Part shown: in pieces, positions 36,858-45,052 of the stretch
How the letters are laid out: the number at the start of each line of letters is the position of its first letter
Position numbering within the stretch: the stretch's first letter is position 1
Source of the DNA: Pseudomonadota bacterium
GTDB lineage: Bacteria; Pseudomonadota; Gammaproteobacteria; Burkholderiales; SG8-39
Direction: 5' to 3'
NCBI GenBank assembly: GCA_018241645.1
Contig: JAFEDL010000087.1
Location: 1-60,332, forward strand
DNA length: 60,332 nucleotides
The notes under the pieces: generated by a model
Database searches by the model: none
Seen by the model: the letters and a program-made list of their open reading frames with translations, nothing else
What the model was told of the DNA's origin: nothing
Program-made: the position numbers and the translations under genes

Positions 36858-37610
36858 CTAGAAACCGGCAGCCTTCCTTGCCTGAACCGCGGTTGCGGAA
36901 ACAAGTTCGCGATAGACATCGCCGAGCAGAATGAGGGCCGGCCCGGCGAAGCCCTGTGCCGCAATTCGGGGCAGGTCCCCGAGCGTGCCGGCTACGCAGC
37001 GCGAATCCGGCAGGGACGCGTTTTCCAGAATCACGACCGGGGTTGCGGCCGGCTTGCCGGCCGCAATCAACGCAGAGGAAATCGAAGCGGCTTCGCCCAC
37101 CCCCATGTAGATTGCGGTCGTATCCGCTGCTAACGCGGCGCGCACCCAGTTGCCCGGGTCCTCACCCTCCCCCGTGCGAGGCGTAACGAGGCTCACGCTG
37201 CGCGAAACACCCCGACGGGTAAGCGAGGTCCCGAGGTCCGCGCTGGCCGCAAGCGCCGAAGTCACGCCCGGGACAATCTCGTAGCGCACGCCGGCCGCGG
37301 CCAGGCATTCGATCTCCTCCTGCGCGCGGCCGAACAGCATCGGGTCGCCGCCCTTGAGGCGCACGACCACGCGATGCTTGCGGGCCGCATCCACCAGCCG
37401 CTTGTTGATGAATTTCTGAGCCGCGGAATGCCTGCCGCAGCGCTTGCCCACCGGAATCTTCTCCGCACTTGCTGCGAGGGCGACGATTTCGGGGTGGACC
37501 AGCGCGTCGTGGAAAACAATATCCGCCTGCTCGAGCAGGCGGGCACCGCGCAGCGTCACCAGGTCGGGCGCACCCGGCCCGGCCCCCACCAGGTACACGG
37601 TCCCGGTCAT
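36858..37610 (-). CDS. cobA: Uroporphyrinogen-III C-methyltransferase (SUMT)
   Basis: A 250-residue methylase that makes precorrin-2, the precursor of siroheme. The SAM-dependent tetrapyrrole methylase signatures are GAGPGAPDLVTLRGARLLEQ, VRLKGGDPMLFGR and TAIYMGVGEA. It is a single-domain enzyme, without the CysG oxidase/chelatase part. The ATG overlaps the upstream small gene as ATGA. Siroheme would serve the sulfite reductase encoded first in this operon. Confidence 0.95.
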   Translation of the reverse strand: MTGTVYLVGAGPGAPDLVTLRGARLLEQADIVFHDALVHPEIVALAASAEKIPVGKRCGRHSAAQKFINKRLVDAARKHRVVVRLKGGDPMLFGRAQEEIECLAAAGVRYEIVPGVTSALAASADLGTSLTRRGVSRSVSLVTPRTGEGEDPGNWVRAALAADTTAIYMGVGEAASISSALIAAGKPAATPVVILENASLPDSRCVAGTLGDLPRIAAQGFAGPALILLGDVYRELVSATAVQARKAAGF

Positions 37611-37918
37611 ACGCCCAGGGCTTCGGCGAGCGTCGGGCCGTCGTACCAGTCGATATGGTCGCCGCGCCGCAGGATCATGTCGCCGTAGTGCGAGGACACC
37701 GGCACGAAAGTCACGTCGGTGGCCGCCCCCGGGGGGTTCAGCTCGAGGAATGCGTTGCGCATCTCCTTGAAAGCCTGGTATTCGAACCCCGCCCGCTCGA
37801 GTCCGTCGATCGCAACCACCACATGTCCGGGCGGCAGCGCCACCTTCTGCGGGACGCGGCCGAATTCAAATCTCACGAGTGCCATGTCGCTGCGCTCCAG
37901 TTGAACTGCGAGATTCAT
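37607..37918 (-). CDS. Conserved hypothetical protein between cobA and the DUF934 gene
   Basis: A 103-residue soluble protein, coupled at both ends by ATGA overlaps (37607-37610 and 37915-37918), so it belongs to the sulfite-reduction operon. It is predicted mixed alpha/beta, with HVVVAIDGLERAGFEYQAFK and a C-terminal HIDWYDGPTLAEALG. It has no cysteine and no membrane segment. I cannot assign a family; its position suggests a role in sulfite reductase function or sulfur metabolism. Confidence 0.75.
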   Translation of the reverse strand: MNLAVQLERSDMALVRFEFGRVPQKVALPPGHVVVAIDGLERAGFEYQAFKEMRNAFLELNPPGAATDVTFVPVSSHYGDMILRRGDHIDWYDGPTLAEALGV

Positions 37919-38340
37919 GCGGCCCTCCGCCGGAACAGCGGCTGCGGCCGGTCCGCCGAAGCCTGGTAACCGTCGCTGAAATCCCCCAGGCCCTCGAGCG
38001 CGTCGTCCAGCCTGGACTGGTCGCTCACGAGAAAGCTGTCGAAGCCGCAACGCGAGAGGTAGAACAGGTTGTCGCGCAGCACTTCGCCCACCGCGCGGAG
38101 CTCGCCCTTGTAGCCGTACCGTTCGCGCAGGAGGCGCGCAATGGTGTAACCGCGGCCGTCGGTGAACTGCGGGAACTCGATGGCGATGACCGAAAGCCGG
38201 TCCAGGCGTCCCTTGAGGGCGGCCGGATCGTCGGCCGTCCCGAGGAGCACGCCCGGCTCGCCGTTCCATTGCGCGAGCGGCACCAGCCGCTCGTCCTCAG
38301 GCCGCGCGACGATCTTCCGCTGTCTGATGATGAGTGCCAT
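37915..38340 (-). CDS. DUF934 family protein (sulfite reductase-associated)
   Basis: A 141-residue DUF934 protein, a family that nearly always follows one-subunit cysI genes and is thought to assist sulfite reduction. Characteristic segments are IEFPQFTDGRGYTIARLLRE and GEVLRDNLFYLSRCGFDSF. The gene starts inside cysI (44-base overlap); the ATG at 38340 has AAGGAA 8 bases upstream, better placed than for the GTG at 38346. Confidence 0.9.
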   Translation of the reverse strand: MALIIRQRKIVARPEDERLVPLAQWNGEPGVLLGTADDPAALKGRLDRLSVIAIEFPQFTDGRGYTIARLLRERYGYKGELRAVGEVLRDNLFYLSRCGFDSFLVSDQSRLDDALEGLGDFSDGYQASADRPQPLFRRRAA

Positions 38341-40000
38341 ATACACGTTCCTTGAAAGGTTCGATGCCGATGCGCCAGACGGTGTCCACGAACCGTTCGG
38401 CTTCGCTGTCGCGATGCTCGAGGTAGACCTCGATGAGCTTTTCGACCACCGCGGGGACCTCCTCCCGCGCGAAGGACGGCCCGATCACCCTGCCCAATGC
38501 CGCGGGGGCGCCGGGCCGGGTGAGGCCCTGGTTTCCGCCGATGGTGACCTGGTACCACTCCTCGCCATGCTTATCCACGCCGAGCACGCCTATGTGGCCC
38601 ACGTGGTGGTGGCCGCAGGAGTTGATGCAGCCGGAGATGTTCAGGTCGAGTTCGCCGATGTCGTGCTGGAAATCGAGGTCGTCGAATTTCTGCTGGATCG
38701 CATCGGCCACCGGCAGGGATTTGGCGTTGGCGAGCGAGCAGAAATCCCCGCCCGGGCAGGCGATGATGTTGGTGATCAGCCCGATGTTGGGCGAGGCGAG
38801 CCCCAGCGCGCGCAGGGATTGCCACAGCTCGTACAGGTGCGACTGGCGCACGTCGGCGAGGATCAGGTTCTGCTCGTGCGAGACCCGCAGTTCGCCGAAC
38901 GAGTAGCGGTCGGCGAGGTCCGCGATCGCATCCATCTGCTCCGCGCTCGCGTCCCCGGGCGCAGCGCCCGTCTTCTTGAGCGACACGCTGACCGCCGCAT
39001 ACCCGTCCACTTTGTGCTCGTGCACGTTGCGCCTGGCCCATGCGGCAAACGCCTTGTCGGCCACCAGCTTGCCGCGCGACCAGGCATCGTCCGCCGGCAG
39101 CGCGGCGTAATCCGGGCGCGTGAACCGGGATTCGATCCGCGCCACCTCTTCCTCGATTAGCGTGGCCGGCCCGTCCTCGAGGTGCGACCACTCCGCTTCG
39201 ACCTTGCTGGCGAACACCTCGGCGCCGAGCGCCTTCACGAGGATCTTGATCCGCGCCTTGTACTTGTTGTCGCGGCGGCCATAGCGGTTGTAGACGCGCA
39301 GGATCGCGTCCAGGTAGGTGAGCAGGTGGCGCCACGGCAGGAATTCCCGGATCACGGTCCCGATCACGGGCGTGCGGCCCATGCCGCCGCCCACGATGAC
39401 GCGGAATCCCACGTTCCCGTCCCCATCCCGCAGGGCGTGCAGGCCGATGTCATGCAGGTACGTTGCGGCACGATCCGCGACCGCACCGTTGACGGCAATC
39501 TTGAACTTGCGCGGCAGGAACGCGAATTCGGGGTGGAACGTGGACCATTGGCGGATCAGCTCGCACCAGACCAGCGAGTCGACGATTTCGTCCCGGGCCA
39601 CGCCGGCGAAGTGGTCGGTGGTGGTATTGCGGATGCAGTTGCCGGAAGTCTGGATGGCGTGCATCTGCACCTCGGCAAGCTCTGCCAGGATGTCCGGCAC
39701 CTCCTCCAGCTTCGGCCAGTTGAACTGGATGTTCTGCCGGGTGGAGAAGTGGCCGTAGCCCCGGTCGTACTTGCGCGCGATCGCGGCGAGCTTGCGCAGC
39801 TGGCGGGTCGACAGGAGGCCGTACGGGATCGCCACCCGCAGCATCGGGGCGTAGCGCTGGATGTACAGGCCGTTCTGGAGCCTGAGCGGCCGGAACTGGT
39901 CCTCGGACAGTTCCCCCGCGAGAAAACGCTGCGTCTGCCCGCGGAACTGGCGGACCCGCTCGTCCACCATCCGCTGGTCGATTTCGTCGTAGAGGTACAT
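38297..40000 (-). CDS. cysI: Sulfite reductase hemoprotein (nitrite/sulfite reductase)
   Basis: A 567-residue siroheme and 4Fe-4S enzyme that reduces sulfite to sulfide in assimilation. The cluster cysteines are in IIACPGGDFCSLANAKS and LNISGCINSCGHHHVGHIGV; the siroheme half-domains include GHFSTRQNIQFNW and SGNCIRNTTTDHFAGV. There is no CysJ flavoprotein gene, so electrons probably come from a ferredoxin-type donor. cysH, cysD and cysN, often found next to this operon, are not here. It is divergent from cysB. Confidence 0.93.
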   Translation of the reverse strand: MYLYDEIDQRMVDERVRQFRGQTQRFLAGELSEDQFRPLRLQNGLYIQRYAPMLRVAIPYGLLSTRQLRKLAAIARKYDRGYGHFSTRQNIQFNWPKLEEVPDILAELAEVQMHAIQTSGNCIRNTTTDHFAGVARDEIVDSLVWCELIRQWSTFHPEFAFLPRKFKIAVNGAVADRAATYLHDIGLHALRDGDGNVGFRVIVGGGMGRTPVIGTVIREFLPWRHLLTYLDAILRVYNRYGRRDNKYKARIKILVKALGAEVFASKVEAEWSHLEDGPATLIEEEVARIESRFTRPDYAALPADDAWSRGKLVADKAFAAWARRNVHEHKVDGYAAVSVSLKKTGAAPGDASAEQMDAIADLADRYSFGELRVSHEQNLILADVRQSHLYELWQSLRALGLASPNIGLITNIIACPGGDFCSLANAKSLPVADAIQQKFDDLDFQHDIGELDLNISGCINSCGHHHVGHIGVLGVDKHGEEWYQVTIGGNQGLTRPGAPAALGRVIGPSFAREEVPAVVEKLIEVYLEHRDSEAERFVDTVWRIGIEPFKERVYGTHHQTAEDRRAA

Positions 40001-40059
40001 GCCGATGCCGTCGTTATCCGGTATTCAGGGACAGGGATGGTATGCTTCAGGTCATAGAT

Positions 40060-40086
40060 CTCAAAAGACTATTGAGTTACTCTCAA
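40060..40086. promoter_or_regulatory. Candidate CysB-type operator in the cysI/cysB gap
   Basis: Three alternating half-sites, CTCAA (40060-40064), TTGAG (40072-40076) and CTCAA (40082-40086), lie roughly one helical turn apart. The last two form TTGAG-N5-CTCAA. TTGAGT (40072-40077), an 18-base spacer and TATTAT (40096-40101) would make a cysB promoter overlapping the repeat, consistent with autoregulation by a LysR-type protein. Confidence 0.55.
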
Positions 40087-40115
40087 ATAACCTTTTATTA
40101 TTAAATCAAGCACCC

Positions 40116-41060
40116 ATGAAACTGCAGCAATTGCGCTACGCCGTGGAGGTCGCCCGGCAGGGCCTGAACGTCTCGACCGCGGCCGACGTGCTCCACACCT
40201 CCCAGCCGGGCGTCAGCAAGCAGATCCGCCTGCTCGAGGACGAGCTCGGGGTGGAAATCTTCGAGCGGCACGGCAAGCGGGTGGTGGCGATCACCGAGCC
40301 GGGACGGGCGGTCATCTCCATCGCCGAGCGGATCCTCAGCGAGGCGGCCAACCTGAAAAGGGCCGGCGAGGAGTACGCCAACGAGTCCTCCGGCAGCCTG
40401 AGGATCGCCACCACGCACACCCAGGCGCGGTACGCCCTGCCCAAGGCGGTGACCGCGTTCAAGCTCAAGTACCCGGGCGTCCAGTTGTCCATCCAGCAGG
40501 GGAACCCCACCCAGATCTGCGAACAGGTGCTGGCCGGGGAAGCGGACGTCGCCATCGCCACGGAGGCGATTTCCGGCTACCCCGAGCTGGTCTCGCTCCC
40601 CTGCTACCAGTGGAACCGGTGCGTGGTGGTCCCGCCCAGGCACCCGCTCCTAAAGGTCCAGCCGCTGACCCTCGAGGCGGTCACCCGCTACCCGATCATC
40701 ACCTACGACTTCGCCTTTGCCGGCCGGTCGCAGGTGAACAAGGCCTTCGAGAGCCGGGACCTGAAACCGAACGTGGTGCTGTCGGCGCTGGATGCCGACG
40801 TGATCAAGACCTACGTGGAACTCGGGCTGGGGATCGGGATCATGGCGAAGATGGCGTTCGACCCGGCGCGGGACCGCACATTGCGCGCGATCGACGCCTC
40901 GCACCTGTTCGAATCGAGCACGACCCGGCTCGGCATCCGCCGCGGCGCGTACCTGCGCGGCTACGCCTACGAATTCATCGAACTGTTTGCGCCGCATCTC
41001 CCCCGCAAGTCGGTGGAGCGCGCAGTGACCGGGGAACCCGGCAGCGACTACCAGCTTTGA
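40116..41060 (+). CDS. cysB: CysB-type LysR regulator
   Basis: A 314-residue LysR-type activator of the CysB/Cbl group. The HTH segment is NVSTAADVLHTSQPGVSKQI; the ligand domain has GSLRIATTHTQARYALP, IQQGNPTQICEQVLAGEAD and GLGIGIMAKMAFDP, all CysB signatures. CysB senses N-acetylserine or O-acetylserine and turns on sulfur assimilation genes. It is divergent from cysI, its likely target. The ATG at 40116 is fixed by the family N-terminus MKLQQLRY. Confidence 0.95.
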   Translation: MKLQQLRYAVEVARQGLNVSTAADVLHTSQPGVSKQIRLLEDELGVEIFERHGKRVVAITEPGRAVISIAERILSEAANLKRAGEEYANESSGSLRIATTHTQARYALPKAVTAFKLKYPGVQLSIQQGNPTQICEQVLAGEADVAIATEAISGYPELVSLPCYQWNRCVVVPPRHPLLKVQPLTLEAVTRYPIITYDFAFAGRSQVNKAFESRDLKPNVVLSALDADVIKTYVELGLGIGIMAKMAFDPARDRTLRAIDASHLFESSTTRLGIRRGAYLRGYAYEFIELFAPHLPRKSVERAVTGEPGSDYQL

Positions 41061-41066
41061 CGCGGG

Positions 41067-41510
41067 CTACTTCACGCGCCGCAGGGCGGGCCGCCCGCCC
41101 GCCGCGGGCCGCGGCGGCTCGGGGGGAAGGTCCTGGCCCGGGGACGAGGCCGGGGCCTCGGATTCGGCCAGGGCCTGGACGGAAGGCTTCGCGGCATCCA
41201 CGTCGAAAGTCATGCCGTGCCCGGTCTCGCGCCCGTAGATTGCGTAGACATTCGCCACCGGCACGCTGATCTGCCGGGCAATGCCGCCGAAGCGCGCGGA
41301 AAACTCGACCAGGTCGTTGCCGATCTGCATCTTGTGCACGGCGGTCGGGCCGATGTTGAGTGTGATCTCGCCGTTCTTCACGTACTCGGGCGGCACCTGG
41401 GTGCGCGAGTCGACCTTCACCGCCAGGTGCGGCGTGTAGCCGTTGTCCACGCACCACTCGTAGAGGGCGCGCAGCAGGTACGGCTTGGTCGGGATCTCGC
41501 TCGTGGACAT
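41067..41510 (-). CDS. sspB: ClpXP protease specificity-enhancing factor SspB
   Basis: A 147-residue adaptor that delivers ssrA-tagged proteins to ClpXP. The conserved substrate-binding domain runs through TKPYLLRALYEWCVDNGYTP, HLAVKVDS and EFSARFGG. The variable linker is followed by the C-terminal ClpX-binding motif ALRRVK. It follows sspA by 26 bases and is convergent with cysB, only 6 bases away. Confidence 0.95.
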   Translation of the reverse strand: MSTSEIPTKPYLLRALYEWCVDNGYTPHLAVKVDSRTQVPPEYVKNGEITLNIGPTAVHKMQIGNDLVEFSARFGGIARQISVPVANVYAIYGRETGHGMTFDVDAAKPSVQALAESEAPASSPGQDLPPEPPRPAAGGRPALRRVK

Positions 41511-41536
41511 GCGCTCTTCGCCTGTGCGCTTCCGGA

Positions 41537-42136
41537 CTACTTGCGCATCACCTTTTCGGACGGCGTCAGCGCCTCGATGAACGCCGGCCGCGAGAAGATG
41601 CGCTCGGCGTACTTCATCAGCGGGGCCGCGGGCTTGCCCAGGCGGATGCCGTAGTGGTCGAGGCGCCAGAGCAGGGGCGCGATCGCCACGTCGAGCATCG
41701 TGAAGTCGTCGCCGAGCATGTGCTTGGTGCGCGTGAAGATCGGCGCAAGCTCGGTAAGCCGGTCGGTGATGTGCGCGCGCGCACGCTCGACGTGCTTTTC
41801 CTTGCCCGACTCGATGGCCTCGATCTGGGAGAACAGCTCGACTTCCATGTTGAACAGCATCAGGCGCGCGCGCGCACGCATGACGGGGTCGGCGGGCATC
41901 AGCTGCGGGTGCGGGAAGCGCTCGTCGATGTACTCGTTGATGATGTTCGACTCGTACAGGACCAGGTCGCGCTCGACCAGGACCGGCAGCCGGTTGTACG
42001 GGTTCATCACCGCGATGTCTTCCGGCTTGTTGTACATGTCGACGTCGATCACCTGGAAATCCATGCCTTTTTCGTACAGCACGAAGCGGCAGCGATGGCT
42101 GAACGGGCAGGTGGTGCCGGAATAGAGTTGCATCAT
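41537..42136 (-). CDS. sspA: Stringent starvation protein A (GST-like, RNA polymerase-associated)
   Basis: A 199-residue glutathione-transferase fold with thioredoxin-like domain (GTTCPFSHRCRFVLYEKGMD) and the SspA segment NPYNRLPVLVERDLVLYES. SspA binds RNA polymerase under starvation and acid stress and lacks true GST activity. It is cotranscribed with sspB; a strong terminator upstream separates it from the bc1 operon. Confidence 0.93.
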   Translation of the reverse strand: MMQLYSGTTCPFSHRCRFVLYEKGMDFQVIDVDMYNKPEDIAVMNPYNRLPVLVERDLVLYESNIINEYIDERFPHPQLMPADPVMRARARLMLFNMEVELFSQIEAIESGKEKHVERARAHITDRLTELAPIFTRTKHMLGDDFTMLDVAIAPLLWRLDHYGIRLGKPAAPLMKYAERIFSRPAFIEALTPSEKVMRK

Positions 42137-42155
42137 GATTCGCAGGCCTTAGAGT

Positions 42156-42184
42156 AAAAAGCCGGACGGGCTGCCCGTCCGGCT
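42156..42184 (-). terminator. Intrinsic terminator after the petABC operon
   Basis: On the minus strand AGCCGGACGGG, loop CAG, CCCGTCCGGCT and then TTTT. The stem has 11 perfect pairs (42160-42184). It separates petC from sspA, which must use its own promoter. Confidence 0.92.
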
Positions 42185-42237
42185 CGGTAAGTTGGGTAGG
42201 CGGCTGGCGGGAAGACGGCCTCAGCCCAGCCCCGGGT

Positions 42238-42984
42238 TCAGTGCACGTCCTTCCAGAATTCGCGCTTCATTGCGTAGGCGAGGACGAACAGCACGCCGAG
42301 GAAATAGAGGACGACGACGCCGATCTTCCTGCGCGCATTGGCCGACGGCTCGCCCATCCAGACCAGGTAATTCACGAGGTCCCGGACCGTGGCGTCGTAC
42401 TGGGTCGCGCTCTGGCGTCCTTCGGAGATCTGGCTCCACTTGTACTCGTGCGTCTCGTGGCCGCCTTCCTTCTCGCTGACCACCTCGAGCGCCCGCTCCC
42501 CCTGGAGGGTCCAGAGCGCATGCGGCATGCCCACGTTCGGGAACACCGCGTTGTTCCATCCCGACGCCGTGTTGGGGTCGCGATAGAAGGTGCGCAGGTA
42601 AGTGTACAGCCAGTCCCCGCCGCGGGACCTCGCGATCACCGAAAGATCGGGGGGCGCGACGCCGAACCAGGCCTTGCCATCCTTCACCGACAGCGCGGAC
42701 TTCATGGTGTCGCCGACCTTTTCGCCGGCGAACAGCAGGTTGTCCTTGATCTGCGCTTCCGTCAGGCCGATGTCGCCGAGCCGGTTGTAGCGCACGAATT
42801 GCGCGCCGTGGCAGTTCATGCAGTAGTTGGCGAAGGTGCGCGCGCCTGCCTGCAGGCTGACGACATCCTTGGAATCGATCGGCGCGTGATCGAGGCGGTA
42901 GCCGGCCTCCGATCCCAGCGCGGCAGGCGCAGCGACGAGCGCGGCGAACGGGGCGAATACCAGTGCGATGAGCAGTTTTTTCAT
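42238..42984 (-). CDS. petC: Cytochrome c1 of the bc1 complex
   Basis: A 248-residue membrane-anchored c-type cytochrome. It has a signal peptide (MKKLLIALVFAPFAALVAAPAA), the heme site CMNCH, the downstream methionine region GMPHALW and one C-terminal membrane helix (IGVVVLYFLGVLFVLAYA). It carries electrons from the Rieske protein to a soluble cytochrome c. The ATG at 42984 is chosen for the signal peptide and a GGAGAGA ribosome site; it follows petB by 17 bases. Confidence 0.95.
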   Translation of the reverse strand: MKKLLIALVFAPFAALVAAPAALGSEAGYRLDHAPIDSKDVVSLQAGARTFANYCMNCHGAQFVRYNRLGDIGLTEAQIKDNLLFAGEKVGDTMKSALSVKDGKAWFGVAPPDLSVIARSRGGDWLYTYLRTFYRDPNTASGWNNAVFPNVGMPHALWTLQGERALEVVSEKEGGHETHEYKWSQISEGRQSATQYDATVRDLVNYLVWMGEPSANARRKIGVVVLYFLGVLFVLAYAMKREFWKDVH

Positions 42985-43001
42985 GGTCTTTATCTCTCCG
43001 C

Positions 43002-44276
43002 TCACATCGTCACCCGGTCTGGCACCGGCTTGGATTTGTCCAGCGCCGTGTACCAGGGCATCAGGATGAAGAACGCGAAATACAGCACCGTGAACACGCG
43101 GGCTGCGACGGTGGCGCGGTCTGCGTTGCCCATCCAGGCGCCGAACTGGCCCCATACGTTGGTCGGCTCGGTGCCGAGGTACCCGAGGATCAGGAAGGTC
43201 ACCACGAAGATCGCCAGGGCGGTCTTGAAGTAGCCGCCACGATAGCGGATCGACTTGACCGGGTCGCGGTCCAGCCATGGCAGCAGGAACAGGATCATCG
43301 TGGCGAGGCCCATCGCCATCACGCCCGGGAACTGCGAGTTGAACAGGGGCGGCACGGCGCGCAGGATCGAGTAGTACGGCGTGAAGTACCAGACCGGCGC
43401 GATGTGCGGCGGCGTCTTCAGCGGGTCGGCCGGGATGAAGTTGTTGTACTCGAGGAAGTAGCCGCCCATCTCCGGCACGAAGAACAGGATGGCCGAGAAC
43501 ACCGCGAGGAAGATGACCGCGCCGGCCGCGTCCTTCACCGTGTAGTACGGGTGGAACGGGATGCCGTCGAGCGGCCTGCCATTGGCGTCCTTGTTTTTCT
43601 TGATCTCGATGCCGTCGGGGTTGTTGGAACCGACGTCATGCAGCGCGAGGATGTGCGCGGCAACGAGCCCGATCAGGACCAGCGGCACCGCGATCACGTG
43701 CAGCGCGAAGAACCGGTTCAGGGTCGCGTCCGAAACCACGTAGTCGCCGCGGATCAGGACCGACAGGTCCGGGCCGATGAACGGAACGGAGCTGAACAGG
43801 TTCACGATCACCTGCGCGCCCCAGTAGGACATCTGGCCCCACGGAAGCAGGTAGCCGAAGAACGCCTCGGCCATCAGGCACAGGTAGATGATCACGCCGA
43901 AGATCCAGACCAGTTCGCGGGGCTTCTTGTACGAGCCGTACAGGAGCGCGCGGAACATGTGCAGGTAGACGACGATGAAGAACATCGACGCGCCGGTGGA
44001 ATGGATGTACCGGATGATCCAGCCGCCCGGCACGTCGCGCATGATGTACTCGACCGAGCCGAATGCGAGTGCCGCGTCGGGCTTGTAGTTCATCGTCAGG
44101 AAGATGCCGGACGCGATCTGGATGACCAGCACGAGCATCGACATCGCGCCGAAGTAGTACCAGAAATTGAAGTTCTTCGGCGCGTAGTACTCGGACATGT
44201 GCTTCCGGTACTCCTCGCCCAGGGTGGGCATGCGTTCATCGATCCAGTTCCACACTGCCGCTATCGGTGTCGCCAT
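43002..44276 (-). CDS. petB: Cytochrome b of the bc1 complex
   Basis: A 424-residue protein with eight or nine membrane helices and two b hemes. Heme ligands are His92, His106, His193 and His208. The Qo-site motif usually written PEWY reads PVWY here (residues 294-297), so the glutamate thought to take a proton from quinol is replaced by valine. The arrangement petA-petB-petC is standard; petB starts 4 bases after petA. Confidence 0.95.
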   Translation of the reverse strand: MATPIAAVWNWIDERMPTLGEEYRKHMSEYYAPKNFNFWYYFGAMSMLVLVIQIASGIFLTMNYKPDAALAFGSVEYIMRDVPGGWIIRYIHSTGASMFFIVVYLHMFRALLYGSYKKPRELVWIFGVIIYLCLMAEAFFGYLLPWGQMSYWGAQVIVNLFSSVPFIGPDLSVLIRGDYVVSDATLNRFFALHVIAVPLVLIGLVAAHILALHDVGSNNPDGIEIKKNKDANGRPLDGIPFHPYYTVKDAAGAVIFLAVFSAILFFVPEMGGYFLEYNNFIPADPLKTPPHIAPVWYFTPYYSILRAVPPLFNSQFPGVMAMGLATMILFLLPWLDRDPVKSIRYRGGYFKTALAIFVVTFLILGYLGTEPTNVWGQFGAWMGNADRATVAARVFTVLYFAFFILMPWYTALDKSKPVPDRVTM

Positions 44277-44280
44277 TTGA

Positions 44281-44874
44281 TTACGCCCCCTTCTTGTCGT
44301 CGCCGATCAGGATCGTGCCGTCAGACACGAACGTGTACGGCGGCACCGGCAGGTTGATCGGCGCCGGCGAACCCTTGTAGACGCGGCCGGCCAGGTCGAA
44401 CTTGGAGCCGTGGCACGGGCAGTAGAACCCGCCCTCCCAGCTCTCGCCCATTTCCGCGCGCGCTTCGACGGTCTTGATCTGCGGGGAGCATCCGAGGTGG
44501 GTGCACACGCCCTCGAGGACCACGTACTCTTCCTTGATCGAGCGGAATTCGTTCTTCGCGTATTCGGGCTGCTGCGGGACATCCGACTTGGGATCCGAGA
44601 CCATCGGGTCGCTCTTCTTGATCCCTTCCAGCATTTCCTTCGTCCGGCGCAGGATCCAGACCGGCTTGCCGCGCCATTCGACCACCTGCATCTCACCCGG
44701 CGCCAGCCGGCTGATGTCGGCTTCCACCGGGGCGCCGGCGGCTTTGGCACGCTCGGAAGGCATCCAGCTCGCCGCAAAGGGCACTGCCGCGCCGACCGAC
44801 GCGAGGCCGCCTGCGACGCTGGTGGCGACAACCAGGTTGCGCCTAGCCTTGTCGACTTTTTCCTGTTGACTCAT
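44281..44874 (-). CDS. petA: Rieske iron-sulfur subunit of the bc1 complex
   Basis: A 197-residue protein with the 2Fe-2S ligands in CTHLGC and CPCHGS and the PPYTFVSDG end. The N-terminus KARRNLVVATSVAGG is a twin-arginine-type signal anchor, so export should use the Tat system, encoded about 9 kb away in this window. The ATG at 44874 is chosen; upstream in-frame sequence is not conserved. Confidence 0.95.
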   Translation of the reverse strand: MSQQEKVDKARRNLVVATSVAGGLASVGAAVPFAASWMPSERAKAAGAPVEADISRLAPGEMQVVEWRGKPVWILRRTKEMLEGIKKSDPMVSDPKSDVPQQPEYAKNEFRSIKEEYVVLEGVCTHLGCSPQIKTVEARAEMGESWEGGFYCPCHGSKFDLAGRVYKGSPAPINLPVPPYTFVSDGTILIGDDKKGA

Positions 44875-44920
44875 TGAAGGAACCCCGCTGGAAATGATGA
44901 ATGGTCCGGAGAAGCCGGCG

Positions 44921-44950
44921 ATTATACCGGCGGAGTGCGCAAAACACCAA
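44921..44950 (-). promoter_or_regulatory. Promoter of the petABC operon
   Basis: On the minus strand TTGGTG (44945-44950), an 18-base spacer and a perfect TATAAT (44921-44926). Transcription would begin about 44914, 40 bases before the petA ATG. Confidence 0.65.
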
Positions 44951-45052
44951 ATTTCTGCGCCTAACTGACTGAATCCGGGCGATTTTTCATGAAAGCAGGC
45001 GGCCGGCGGGACGCCGGGCGGCCGCGGTCGGCGCATATGTTAGATTCGCCGC

